DNA from: Prochlorococcus sp. AG-409-P03
GTDB lineage: Bacteria > Cyanobacteriota > Cyanobacteriia > PCC-6307 > Cyanobiaceae
NCBI GenBank assembly: GCA_003215295.1
Contig: QCKN01000004.1
Coordinates: 1-64,000 of the forward strand
Direction of reading: 5' to 3'
Length of the DNA: 64,000 nt
A model generated the notes under the pieces. That model worked only from the letters and a program-made list of their open reading frames with translations. It made no database searches and was not told where the DNA came from. Of the stretch, positions 45,833 to 53,682 are shown piece by piece (the first letter of the stretch is position 1; each line of letters starts with the position of its first letter). Both the position numbers and the translations under genes were made by a program.

Positions 45833-45904
45833 TGGGTCGCCTGAGATTCGAACTCAGGACCAGCCGGTTAAAAGCCGGATGCTCTACCGCTGAGCTAGCG
45901 ACCC
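45833..45904 (-). tRNA. tRNA-Lys (anticodon UUU)
   Basis: Complete cloverleaf on the minus strand: acceptor GGGTCGC with GCGACCC, D-arm GCTCAGCGGTAGAGC, anticodon loop CTTTTAA (UUU), T-arm GTTCGAAT. The anticodon stem has one mismatch at its outer pair. Discriminator A is at 45833; CCA is not encoded. Its 5' end touches the CATG palindrome at 45905-45936. Confidence 0.95.
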
Positions 45905-45936
45905 AATTTTCATGCATGCATGCATGCATGAAAATT
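45905..45936. repeat. 32-bp perfect palindrome with five CATG units
   Basis: AATTTT, then CATG repeated five times (45911-45930), then AAAATT. The whole 32 bp equals its own reverse complement. It directly abuts the 5' end of tRNA-Lys (45904), so any transcript starting upstream would carry a long hairpin next to the RNase P cut site. A simple-repeat origin (slippage) is likely. Confidence 0.85.
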
Positions 45937-46185
45937 ATCACGCTACCCATCACGAAACGAAAGGTTGCTGGCTTTTTCAAACAACTATCCCTTATAAAAC
46001 CTGCTTTCTAAGAAATCTGTCTAATTTCAAAGTTCACCCATATAGACCAAGGCACTATTAATAAAAGGCATCCAGAAAGAGATTGTTGAAGAGAGGGGCA
46101 TTCACCTACCGAGCAACCCTAGTAAGCTAAAAAGTTGATTCCCATATTTCATAAAGGACAGCTTGCCCCACACTCTTAATCCCTC

Positions 46186-47601
46186 TTGAGCCCACTACCT
46201 TCGATCCTAATCATTGGAGCTGGCTTGGCAGGCACTGAAGCTGCCTGGCAAGTGGCAAAAGCAGGTCTGAAAGCAAAATTAATAGAAATGAGGCCAAGGA
46301 AGAGATCTCCTGCTCATCACACAAATGAATTTGCTGAACTGGTTTGTAGTAATAGCTTTGGTGCTCTTAGTAGTGACCGTGCTGCTGGGTTATTACAAGA
46401 AGAACTTCGGCATTTGGAATCTATTGTTATCAAAACTGCTGACCTTCATGCAGTACCTGCAGGAGGTGCCCTTGCTGTTGATAGAGCAAAATTCAGTCAA
46501 GCATTAACAAAAACACTCGCTTCTAATCCACTTATCGATATTCAGCGCAAAGAACAGAAACTTCTACCAAATAATGATCAAATCACTATTCTTGCCACAG
46601 GGCCACTAACAAGTGAGTCTCTATCTGGAGAACTAAGAGCATTTACAGGGATTGATGATTGCCATTTCTTTGATGCTGCAAGCCCCATAGTGCAAGGTGA
46701 GGAGATTGATTTTTCTATTGCATTCCGTGCCAGTAGATACGACAAAGGAGATGCTGATTACATCAACTGCCCAATGAATAAAAAGCAATACTTGGAATTC
46801 AGATCGGCCCTTCTTGAGGCTGAACAAACACCCATCAAAGATTTCGAAAAAGAAGCTGCAAACTATTTTGAAGGTTGCCTACCCATTGAAGAGCTGGCGC
46901 GCAGAGGAGAAGACACCATGCGCTATGGACCACTCAAGCCAGTAGGCCTTTGGGATACCCGCTGGGGAGATTTAAACGATAAGGCCTTACGTCGTGCTAA
47001 GCGGGCTTATGCAATTGTTCAGTTAAGACAGGAAGACCGCGCTGGTCGTCTTTGGAACCTAGTTGGCTTCCAAACTAATCTTAAATGGGGTGAGCAAAAA
47101 AGAGTTCTCCATATGATTCCAGGTCTACAAAACGCTGAATTTGTTCGCTTTGGGGTTATGCACAGAAACACATTTCTCGAATCGCCAAAACTACTAAAAA
47201 CAACCCTTCAATTCAAAAAAAGAGCAACCTTATTTGCTGCAGGACAAATTACTGGCACTGAAGGTTATGCAGCAGCCGTAGCAGGAGGTTGGCTTGCTGG
47301 CACAAACGCCGTTTTACTGGCACTGGGTAGAGAGATGCTCACCCTTCCAGAAACAACAATGGTCGGAGCTTTAACCCGCTTCGTGACTGAACCTAAAGAA
47401 AGTAAAAACGTAAAAGGAAGTTTCCAGCCCATGCCGCCGAATTTCGGACTATTCCCAGTACTTCAAGAGAGAATCAAAGATAAACGATCACGATACAAGG
47501 CTTATAGAGACAGATCTTTGGAAGCCATAAATACAATTAAACACAAACAACTAGCTCATTTAACCAACTCAAAAAACTGCTTATTGGACACTGATTTCTA
47601 A
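46186..47601 (+). CDS. trmFO: methylenetetrahydrofolate-tRNA-(uracil-5-)-methyltransferase TrmFO
   Basis: 471 residues. A folate- and FAD-dependent enzyme making ribothymidine 54 in the T-loop of tRNAs. The N-terminal FAD site is [14 protein letters not shown], followed by [27 protein letters not shown] and later [23 protein letters not shown]; cysteine is present in the active region. The start is TTG at 46186, giving the normal N-terminus. crtH follows 23 bases later on the same strand. Confidence 0.94.
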   Translation: MSPLPSILIIGAGLAGTEAAWQVAKAGLKAKLIEMRPRKRSPAHHTNEFAELVCSNSFGALSSDRAAGLLQEELRHLESIVIKTADLHAVPAGGALAVDRAKFSQALTKTLASNPLIDIQRKEQKLLPNNDQITILATGPLTSESLSGELRAFTGIDDCHFFDAASPIVQGEEIDFSIAFRASRYDKGDADYINCPMNKKQYLEFRSALLEAEQTPIKDFEKEAANYFEGCLPIEELARRGEDTMRYGPLKPVGLWDTRWGDLNDKALRRAKRAYAIVQLRQEDRAGRLWNLVGFQTNLKWGEQKRVLHMIPGLQNAEFVRFGVMHRNTFLESPKLLKTTLQFKKRATLFAAGQITGTEGYAAAVAGGWLAGTNAVLLALGREMLTLPETTMVGALTRFVTEPKESKNVKGSFQPMPPNFGLFPVLQERIKDKRSRYKAYRDRSLEAINTIKHKQLAHLTNSKNCLLDTDF

Positions 47602-47624
47602 CCAGCCTCAACATCTAGCTATTA

Positions 47625-49202
47625 ATGCCAAACAACCATATGGATAATTATTCAACAACAGCTGAAGCATCTTGTTCATGGGATGCAGTGGTAATAGGTT
47701 CTGGATTAGGGGGCTTGGTAACCGCTAGCCAATTAGCAAAAAAAGGTGCCAAGGTTCTTGTCTTAGAGCGTTACACCATTCCTGGTGGTAGTGGAGGTTC
47801 TTTTCTAAGAGACGGTTATACCTTCGACGTCGGAGCATCAATGATCTTCGGTTTTGGAAAACAAGGTTATACAAATCTCTTAACACGTGCATTGGCAGAG
47901 GTTGGGGAGGTATGTGAGACCTTCCCAGACCCTGTACAGCTTAGTTATCACCTTCCCCGTGGATTCAATCTTTCAGTTGCTCGAAATTACGAGCAATTCA
48001 TCTCTGACTTAACTTCTAGATTCCCTCATGAAGCGGTAGGAATCAGAAAATTTTATGACACTTGCTGGCAGGTTTTCAATTGTTTGGACTCAATGCCACT
48101 TCTATCTATAGAAGATCCCTCGTATTTAGCAAAAGTTTTTTTCAAAGCTCCCTTTTCATGCCTAGGCCTTGCGCGATGGTTACCAATAAATGTTGGTGAT
48201 GTAGCCAAGCGTTTCATCAAAGATCCTGACTTATTAAGATTCATAGACATTGAATGTTTCTGTTGGTCAGTGATGCCAGCAGATCAAACACCTATGATCA
48301 ATGCCGGAATGGTTTTTTCTGATCGACATGCTGGAGGAATCAACTACCCCAAAGGAGGTGTAGGTGTAATAGCACAAAAACTAGTCCATGGACTAAAGCG
48401 TCATGGAGGAGATATTCGCTATAAATCGCGCGTAAAAAAGATTCTACTGAAAGATAAAAAAGCTATTGGAGTGCAACTTGCTAATGGTGAAGAAATCCAC
48501 GCAAAAACAGTTGTTTCTAATGCAACGCGATGGGATACCTTTGGAGGAGAACATGTTAGAAACCCTTTAATAGACCAATTGGCAACGCCTAAAGCAGAAG
48601 CTAAATGGAGAGATCTCTACAAACCTTCCCCTTCTTTTCTATCGCTTCACTTAGGTGTGAATGAGCACATCATTCCACAAACAACTCACTGTCATCATCT
48701 GATCTTAGAAAGATGGGAAGAAATGGAAAATGAGCAAGGAGTAGCTTTTCTTTCGATGCCAACATTACTTGACCATTCATTAGCTCCAAACGGCAAACAT
48801 ATTGTTCACGCGTTCACTCCATCCTCCATGCACAATTGGGACAAGCTAAGTCCTAAAGATTACGCTGAAAAGAAAGAGAAAGATGCCAATCAACTCATCA
48901 AAAAAATTGAAAGGGTTTTCCCAGGACTAAGTGCTGAAATAAGTCATAAGGAAATAGGAACGCCACGTAGTCATCGTCGATTTTTAGGTCGTCATCAAGG
49001 CAGTTATGGTCCAATCCCTTCCAAGCGACTAGCAGGCTTACTTCCTATGCAATTCAACACGACCAAAATAGAAGGACTCTTTTGTGTAGGAGACTCGTGC
49101 TTCCCTGGGCAAGGTCTTAATGCCGTGGCATTTAGTGGATTTGCCTGTGCTCATCGAATAGGAGCAAATCTAGGAATTAATCCATGGGCATTACCCGAGT
49201 GA
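47625..49202 (+). CDS. crtH: carotenoid isomerase CrtH (CrtISO)
   Basis: 525 residues. FAD-dependent isomerase converting prolycopene to all-trans-lycopene in the poly-cis carotenoid pathway of cyanobacteria and plants. The dinucleotide site is VVIGSGLGGLVTASQLAKKGAKVLVLE (about 22-48), followed by PGGSGGSFLRDGYTFDVGASMIFGFG; the C-terminal FAD-binding block CVGDSCFPGQGLNAVAFSG is present. Start ATG at 47625, or codon 6 (47640). Desaturase-like phytoene/zeta-carotene enzymes share the fold, but these blocks favour CrtISO. Confidence 0.9.
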   Translation: MPNNHMDNYSTTAEASCSWDAVVIGSGLGGLVTASQLAKKGAKVLVLERYTIPGGSGGSFLRDGYTFDVGASMIFGFGKQGYTNLLTRALAEVGEVCETFPDPVQLSYHLPRGFNLSVARNYEQFISDLTSRFPHEAVGIRKFYDTCWQVFNCLDSMPLLSIEDPSYLAKVFFKAPFSCLGLARWLPINVGDVAKRFIKDPDLLRFIDIECFCWSVMPADQTPMINAGMVFSDRHAGGINYPKGGVGVIAQKLVHGLKRHGGDIRYKSRVKKILLKDKKAIGVQLANGEEIHAKTVVSNATRWDTFGGEHVRNPLIDQLATPKAEAKWRDLYKPSPSFLSLHLGVNEHIIPQTTHCHHLILERWEEMENEQGVAFLSMPTLLDHSLAPNGKHIVHAFTPSSMHNWDKLSPKDYAEKKEKDANQLIKKIERVFPGLSAEISHKEIGTPRSHRRFLGRHQGSYGPIPSKRLAGLLPMQFNTTKIEGLFCVGDSCFPGQGLNAVAFSGFACAHRIGANLGINPWALPE

Positions 49203-49268
49203 TAAACATGAAGAGAAGGTGCTATCTAGATAGATTTTTTTGTCTTCTCGCAGAAATCAAAAGATTCT

Positions 49269-50033
49269 CTACCCTGGTAATGTTTCGAGACTAAATCGAT
49301 AGCCTTGCTGCCTGACTGTTGTTATCCCTCCTCCTTCTCCAAGGCCTGCTTGTTCAAGCTTCCTTCGCAAAGTAAGTACCTGTGTATCAACTGATCTAGG
49401 CCCACCACTAAATGGTGGCCAGGCCATCCTAAGTAGCTCGTGACGGCTTCGAACCATTCCTGGAGGCATCAATAATGCACATAAGAGGGCAAACTCACGT
49501 GGACTTAACTCAACAGGCTTTTCACGCAATGTAACTTGCCTCAATAGCAAATGAACTTCTAAGGGGCCTACTGCAACTCTTTCTTGAAGACCAATTCGCC
49601 CACGTTTTAAAAGAGTCTTAGAACGAGCAGCGAGCTCTTCAAGACCAAAAGGCTTACGTAAAACATCATCAGCACCCTCATTAAGGAGTCCAACCACAGG
49701 CTCAACACCAGTACGAGCAGTTAAAACAATGACTGAGCAACCAAGCTGCTGAGCCAAACGCAAAGCAGAATTATGCTCTAGAAGTTCTGCACTGATTAAC
49801 AAATCAGGAGTTTGATCTCTACAAAGATCCACTGCTTCTTGAGCAGAACCTACAGCTGCAGTCAAATGACCATCCTGGCGCAGTCTCTGCACCAGAACTG
49901 TCCTTAGCGTTGGATGTGGTTCAACTACAAGCACTTTGGAAGGGCCTGGAGTGGTTGCCTGCGAGGTGAGAGATCCCTGACTAGAGCCAGAGGTAGGCTC
50001 GTTAGAAAGCAGTTCTGAAGAAATAGATGTCAC
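49269..50033 (-). CDS. OmpR/PhoB-type regulator with degenerate receiver domain
   Basis: 254 residues. The receiver (about 33-142) lacks the acidic pocket: the usual Asp pair is E38-P39 in VVEPHPTLR, and the phospho-acceptor position is S81/A82 in PDLLISAEL. The switch threonine (T105) and lysine (K127) remain. The C-terminal winged helix (about 155-252) has ELSPREFALLCALLMP and SVDTQVLTLRRKLEQAG for DNA binding. Likely a phosphorylation-independent transcription factor. An N-terminal S/T/G-rich extension (1-30) is present. GTG start at 50033. Confidence 0.85.
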   Translation of the reverse strand: MTSISSELLSNEPTSGSSQGSLTSQATTPGPSKVLVVEPHPTLRTVLVQRLRQDGHLTAAVGSAQEAVDLCRDQTPDLLISAELLEHNSALRLAQQLGCSVIVLTARTGVEPVVGLLNEGADDVLRKPFGLEELAARSKTLLKRGRIGLQERVAVGPLEVHLLLRQVTLREKPVELSPREFALLCALLMPPGMVRSRHELLRMAWPPFSGGPRSVDTQVLTLRRKLEQAGLGEGGGITTVRQQGYRFSLETLPG

Positions 50034-50109
50034 ATGCCATTACAGAACCCCCTTACGTTAAAGCAATCCAATGGCAGGCTGTGAGGAAAGGCTGCCGTGC
50101 TCTGAGACC

Positions 50110-50379
50110 ATGACATCTCTTGATCATCCAGATGCCATTAGACATTTTCAATCACTTTGCGATGCCTGTCAGGAACTCACTAGTCGCAACATGACACCTT
50201 CAGATCTAAGGCTATACGCAGATGGATATCTACACTCGTTAAGAAATTGCCAGAAACTAGACTCTAGAGACCTAGAAAAGCTTGAAAACCTAGTTGAGCG
50301 CTGGATTCTAGATCCATCAAGCTTCATTGGTCCTGATGGTGATTTCAACAGCCTTTTTTACAAGAAAGAAGTTGGGTAA
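50110..50379 (+). CDS. conserved cyanobacterial protein, ~89 residues
   Basis: Soluble helical protein, not recognised by function. Pattern: HPDAIRHFQSLCDACQELTSRNMTPSDLRLYADGYLHSLRNCQKL, then ERWILDPSSFIGPDGDFNSLF. The ATG at 50110 is preferred because MTSLDHPDAIRHFQ looks like the natural N-terminus; the frame is open to an ATG at 50071. It is divergent from the degenerate-receiver regulator, so both may be controlled from the same 76-base spacer. Confidence 0.62.
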   Translation: MTSLDHPDAIRHFQSLCDACQELTSRNMTPSDLRLYADGYLHSLRNCQKLDSRDLEKLENLVERWILDPSSFIGPDGDFNSLFYKKEVG

Positions 50380-50392
50380 TGAAATAAAAAAT

Positions 50393-50716
50393 TTAAGAAG
50401 CTAATGCAATTTCAAGTTTTTCACGAAGCTCACCAGAGTTGTACATCTCTATAAGAATGTCTGATCCACCGATAAATTCTCCCTTCACATAAACCTGTGG
50501 AATCGTAGGCCAATTGGAAAAGTCTTTAATCCCTTGACGTATATCCATATCACTTAGCACATCAAAGGTTTCAAAACTGATTCCTAAGGAATTCAAAATT
50601 TGCACAACATTATTGGAAAAACCACATTGAGGCATCAACTTTGTTCCCTTCATAAAAACCATTATCGGGGCTGAGTTAATAAGAGCCTCGATGCGTGCAC
50701 GTGTATTCGAATCCAT
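50393..50716 (-). CDS. grxD: monothiol glutaredoxin Grx4 (CGFS type)
   Basis: 107 residues with the monothiol motif C31-G-F-S, the glutathione-binding lysine K23 in VFMKGTK, and the TIPQVYVKGEFIGGSDIL block. CGFS glutaredoxins bind and deliver [2Fe-2S] clusters, usually with BolA partners. The adjacent upstream gene on the same strand (50729-50968) encodes a BolA protein, 12 bases away, so this is a Grx4-BolA unit. Confidence 0.94.
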   Translation of the reverse strand: MDSNTRARIEALINSAPIMVFMKGTKLMPQCGFSNNVVQILNSLGISFETFDVLSDMDIRQGIKDFSNWPTIPQVYVKGEFIGGSDILIEMYNSGELREKLEIALAS

Positions 50717-50728
50717 GTTTGAGAAAGA

Positions 50729-50968
50729 TTAAGTTTCTTTTGGAGTAGAAGTGTTTAAAGCCAATGCATGAATAGCTTCGCTAGCCAACTCTGCCTGAAG
50801 GGCTCCATACACCATTTGATGTTGACGGATCAAGGACAGTCCAGCAAATGCTTTAGAAACAACATTGATCTGAAAGTGATCTCCCCCACCGCTCAAGTCC
50901 TCAAGAGTGACCTGAGCGTCAGGAATTGCGCGCTTTATTGAAGCACTTAATTCATGAAGTTGAGCCAT
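50729..50968 (-). CDS. BolA-family protein
   Basis: 79 residues, BolA/IbaG fold with LSASIKRAIPDAQVTLEDLSGGGDHFQINVVSKAFAGLSLIRQHQMVYGAL. The conserved GGDHF...FxGxSxIxxHQxVY pattern is complete. BolA proteins bind Grx4 and cluster-bridged histidine. ATG at 50968 is used; a TTG six codons upstream also opens the frame. grxD lies 12 bases downstream, forming one operon. Confidence 0.9.
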   Translation of the reverse strand: MAQLHELSASIKRAIPDAQVTLEDLSGGGDHFQINVVSKAFAGLSLIRQHQMVYGALQAELASEAIHALALNTSTPKET

Positions 50969-51028
50969 CTGTGAAAAGCTTTTCAAATGGAAATTTCGAC
51001 AAATATAAGTTAGTGCGAAGAAAATCCA

Positions 51029-51565
51029 TTACCTATTCTTCCTTGCTGCAGCATAAGGAGTATCAACAAACCCCAATTCAAACAAGCTTTGATAGGCCCT
51101 TTGTCCAGCTTGTTGTGCAGGGGTTACAAGTCTAACCACCTCAACAAGAATTGGAACCGCTATCTCAGGCTGGTTCTGGCGTCTAAACAATGCTGCGAGC
51201 CTAAGATTTACCTCAGCAAGCAGATTCAAAACCCTTCGTCCTTTAGCATCCATCTCGCGAGGAATGCGAGCGTCAAGCCCTCTGAATGAGCCTCCCAAAT
51301 CTCTATAAAAAGAAAGTAATTTTTTTGAGACATTTCGAGCCTTGTCATAGTGCAGCCTTGCTTCGGCTAAATCTCCCCTGGCAACTGCCTGGTCTCCACG
51401 TTCGAGCAGTTTCTTGACTGCAAAAAAATTAAATCCTCCATCTTCTCTAGCTAAAACCTTAGAGCCTGCTGGAGAAGATGAGGATGTCTGAGCAGATGAT
51501 GGAACAGAAGTGAAGAACAAACCAGCCATCAAGGCTAAGGTCGTCATCGGAAGGCGACAACGCAT
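51029..51565 (-). CDS. exported helical-repeat protein, unknown
   Basis: 178 residues. A signal peptide is seen at 1-25 (MRCRLPMTTLALMAGLFFTSVPSSAQ). The mature part is alpha-helical with TPR-like spacing: KLLERGDQAVARGDLAEARLHYDKARNVSKKLLSFYRDLGG, then LAEVNLRLAALFRRQNQPEIAVPILVEVVRLV. It ends basic. Probably a periplasmic or thylakoid-lumen scaffold of unknown partner. About 60 bases downstream of plsC's same-strand neighbour. Confidence 0.68.
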   Translation of the reverse strand: MRCRLPMTTLALMAGLFFTSVPSSAQTSSSSPAGSKVLAREDGGFNFFAVKKLLERGDQAVARGDLAEARLHYDKARNVSKKLLSFYRDLGGSFRGLDARIPREMDAKGRRVLNLLAEVNLRLAALFRRQNQPEIAVPILVEVVRLVTPAQQAGQRAYQSLFELGFVDTPYAAARKNR

Positions 51566-51595
51566 GAAAAAATCAAAAGAAAGCAGGTTGAAACT

Positions 51596-52294
51596 TTAGG
51601 GCTCTTTTTTCTTTCGGCCCACTACCTGTAGTGCGGCTTGTTCAGCTGCATGCATCCGTTTGGACAGCTCAAGATTAAAACTCTTAGTAGCTTCCTTCCC
51701 AACTCCATTCACCTTCATCGACTTCCCGAAGCAGATAGCCGCTCTTCCAAAAGGTCTTGGCATAAGTTCGCTATAACCAAGACCCACAGGAACGATATTT
51801 ACATCAACACCTTTCCCATCAGCGAGTTGAGCCAAGCGAACAAGTCCCTGCTTAAGCCTTATAGGTTTTTCAGTTCTATTAATCCTGCCTTCAGGGAACA
51901 CTACAAGCTGCTGCCCCTCAACCATTAGATCAATTGCAAACCTCAGTGAAGTAAGTGAAGGTCTCACCTGATCAATAGGGAAACAGCCAAGTCTCTGCAA
52001 AAACCAACCCTGCAGACCTTTCATCTCAGTCCGAGTAACCATAAAACGACAGTCCCTTCCAGTTACGCGCCTTCCTGCGGCCAGTGTCAACATCAAACCA
52101 TCCCAACGGGCTCTGTGCGTTGGAGCGAACAAGACTGCTCCACTAATTGGCAAGTTATTTGCTCCTAATACAATTCGATCGCGAAAATAATTACGCAAGA
52201 CAACGTCTTGCGTAATTACCATGGCCAGTGAACTCCAAAAGGGATCCACACCAAGACATAAATTGGTTTCGCGTGTAGTTAGGGCCGCGGGCAC
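51596..52294 (-). CDS. 1-acylglycerol-3-phosphate acyltransferase (PlsC-type)
   Basis: 232 residues of the PlsC/LPLAT superfamily. The catalytic HX4D motif is THRARWDGL (H and D four apart), and the second block is VVFPEGRINRTEKPIRLKQG. It should transfer an acyl group to lysophosphatidic acid to form phosphatidic acid, or to a related lysolipid. Membrane-associated. GTG start at 52294; an ATG at codon 25 is possible. Followed on the same strand by the exported helical protein. Confidence 0.84.
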   Translation of the reverse strand: MPAALTTRETNLCLGVDPFWSSLAMVITQDVVLRNYFRDRIVLGANNLPISGAVLFAPTHRARWDGLMLTLAAGRRVTGRDCRFMVTRTEMKGLQGWFLQRLGCFPIDQVRPSLTSLRFAIDLMVEGQQLVVFPEGRINRTEKPIRLKQGLVRLAQLADGKGVDVNIVPVGLGYSELMPRPFGRAAICFGKSMKVNGVGKEATKSFNLELSKRMHAAEQAALQVVGRKKKEP

Positions 52295-52438
52295 CGTACA
52301 TAAGCGTCCAATCTTATGAACTTAACGTTGAAACCGAATCTTCCCTACGGAGATTGGGCAGTTAACCCGGCGGCTAAGTCAATTGAGGAGCCTAAGCAAA
52401 CAAACCAGTGAATAAAATCAATTAAATCATTTGGATTT

Positions 52439-53197
52439 ATGGCCAGTCTTGGAGTAAACATCGACCACATTGCAAATGTGCGACAAGCCCGCCGAACAAC
52501 CGAGCCTGATCCTGTTGTACTTGCTCTGCTTGCCGAGCTTGGCGGCGCTGATGGGATCACTATCCATCTAAGAGAAGATCGAAGACACATCCAAGATCGA
52601 GATCTAGAACTACTGCGTAAAACTGTGAGTTCACGACTAAATCTAGAGATGGCACCTACACCTGAAATGGTTCAAATATCGAAAAAGGTACGGCCCGATA
52701 TGGTCACGCTAGTTCCAGAAAGACGCGAAGAGATCACCACTGAAGGAGGCCTTGATGTTGCTCGAAATGAGATGTTTTTCAAGGAAGTTGTAGGTGAAAT
52801 CCAATCGATAGGTATACCAGTGAGCTTATTTATTGATCCTATTCATGAGCAACTACAAGCATCACATAATGTTGGAGCATCTTGGGTGGAACTTCATACA
52901 GGTTCTTATGCACAGGCCAAATGGACAAGCCAAGCAATAGAGCTTGCAAAACTTCAGGAAGCTACGGCAGAAGCAAGATGTCTTGGGCTAAGAGTAAACG
53001 CAGGGCATGGGCTTACGTATCAAAATGTCGAAGCTGTGGCCGCCATAGAAGGTATTGAGGAACTTAATATTGGCCATACAATCATCTCGCGAGCCATAGC
53101 TACAGGTCTTGAAAAGGCTGTAAAAGAAATGAAATTGCTAGTGGTAACCCCACGAAAAGAGACTCTATTTGCTGGATATCAAAGTCAAGGCCTTTAA
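52439..53197 (+). CDS. pdxJ: pyridoxine 5'-phosphate synthase
   Basis: 252 residues, TIM-barrel enzyme condensing 1-deoxyxylulose 5-phosphate and 3-amino-2-oxopropyl phosphate, last step of the DXP-dependent vitamin B6 pathway. It begins [25 protein letters not shown] with the conserved N-terminal loop, then [54 protein letters not shown] and [21 protein letters not shown] start and standard length. Divergent from the plsC-type gene, with a 144-base spacer. Confidence 0.96.
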   Translation: MASLGVNIDHIANVRQARRTTEPDPVVLALLAELGGADGITIHLREDRRHIQDRDLELLRKTVSSRLNLEMAPTPEMVQISKKVRPDMVTLVPERREEITTEGGLDVARNEMFFKEVVGEIQSIGIPVSLFIDPIHEQLQASHNVGASWVELHTGSYAQAKWTSQAIELAKLQEATAEARCLGLRVNAGHGLTYQNVEAVAAIEGIEELNIGHTIISRAIATGLEKAVKEMKLLVVTPRKETLFAGYQSQGL

Positions 53198-53201
53198 TAA
53201 G

Positions 53202-53537
53202 TCATTTTTTTCTTCGGAAAAGTTTAAAGAATCCAATAGTCCAGGCATCCCATCTCGTCTTACTAGAAGAATCTTGCTGATGGCGCAGAGTCCCATCTCC
53301 CAAGGTGACGAGGGCTTGTTTGTTCTTCCACCAAACCCAATCTCTTATTGGAGGATTATTCATTAATTCATCCTTAGTTAAGCCGAGTCTTAACTTGGAA
53401 GAGAACTCAAGAAGAACTACCAACATCGCTTCACTGTCCTCAGAACGCGACAAGGCTTCATTCGTGCTCTCATCACCATCAAGTGACTCAAGGAGCAACT
53501 TAATCTTCTGGCTCACAGAAAGTCTTTTAGTATCCAT
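53202..53537 (-). CDS. conserved hypothetical protein, 111 residues
   Basis: Acidic soluble N-terminal half (KIKLLLESLDGDESTNEALSRSEDSEAMLVVLLEFSSKL) and a C-terminal segment rich in W, K and R (PIRDWVWWKNKQALVTLGDGTLRHQQ...WDAWTIGFFKLFRRKK). No motif recognised. Convergent with pdxJ with only four bases between stops. ATG start. Confidence 0.55.
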   Translation of the reverse strand: MDTKRLSVSQKIKLLLESLDGDESTNEALSRSEDSEAMLVVLLEFSSKLRLGLTKDELMNNPPIRDWVWWKNKQALVTLGDGTLRHQQDSSSKTRWDAWTIGFFKLFRRKK

Positions 53538-53682
53538 ACAAACGAATCAAATCAAATTCAGGCTACTTAATTCAGATGAGAATCAAGAGACTTCTGATAA
53601 ATCTTGGGACGTATTTATTTAAAAGGTACGTTCCTGCAATACTCCACAACAACACCTATACCCACCAACTCTTCACTGAACC

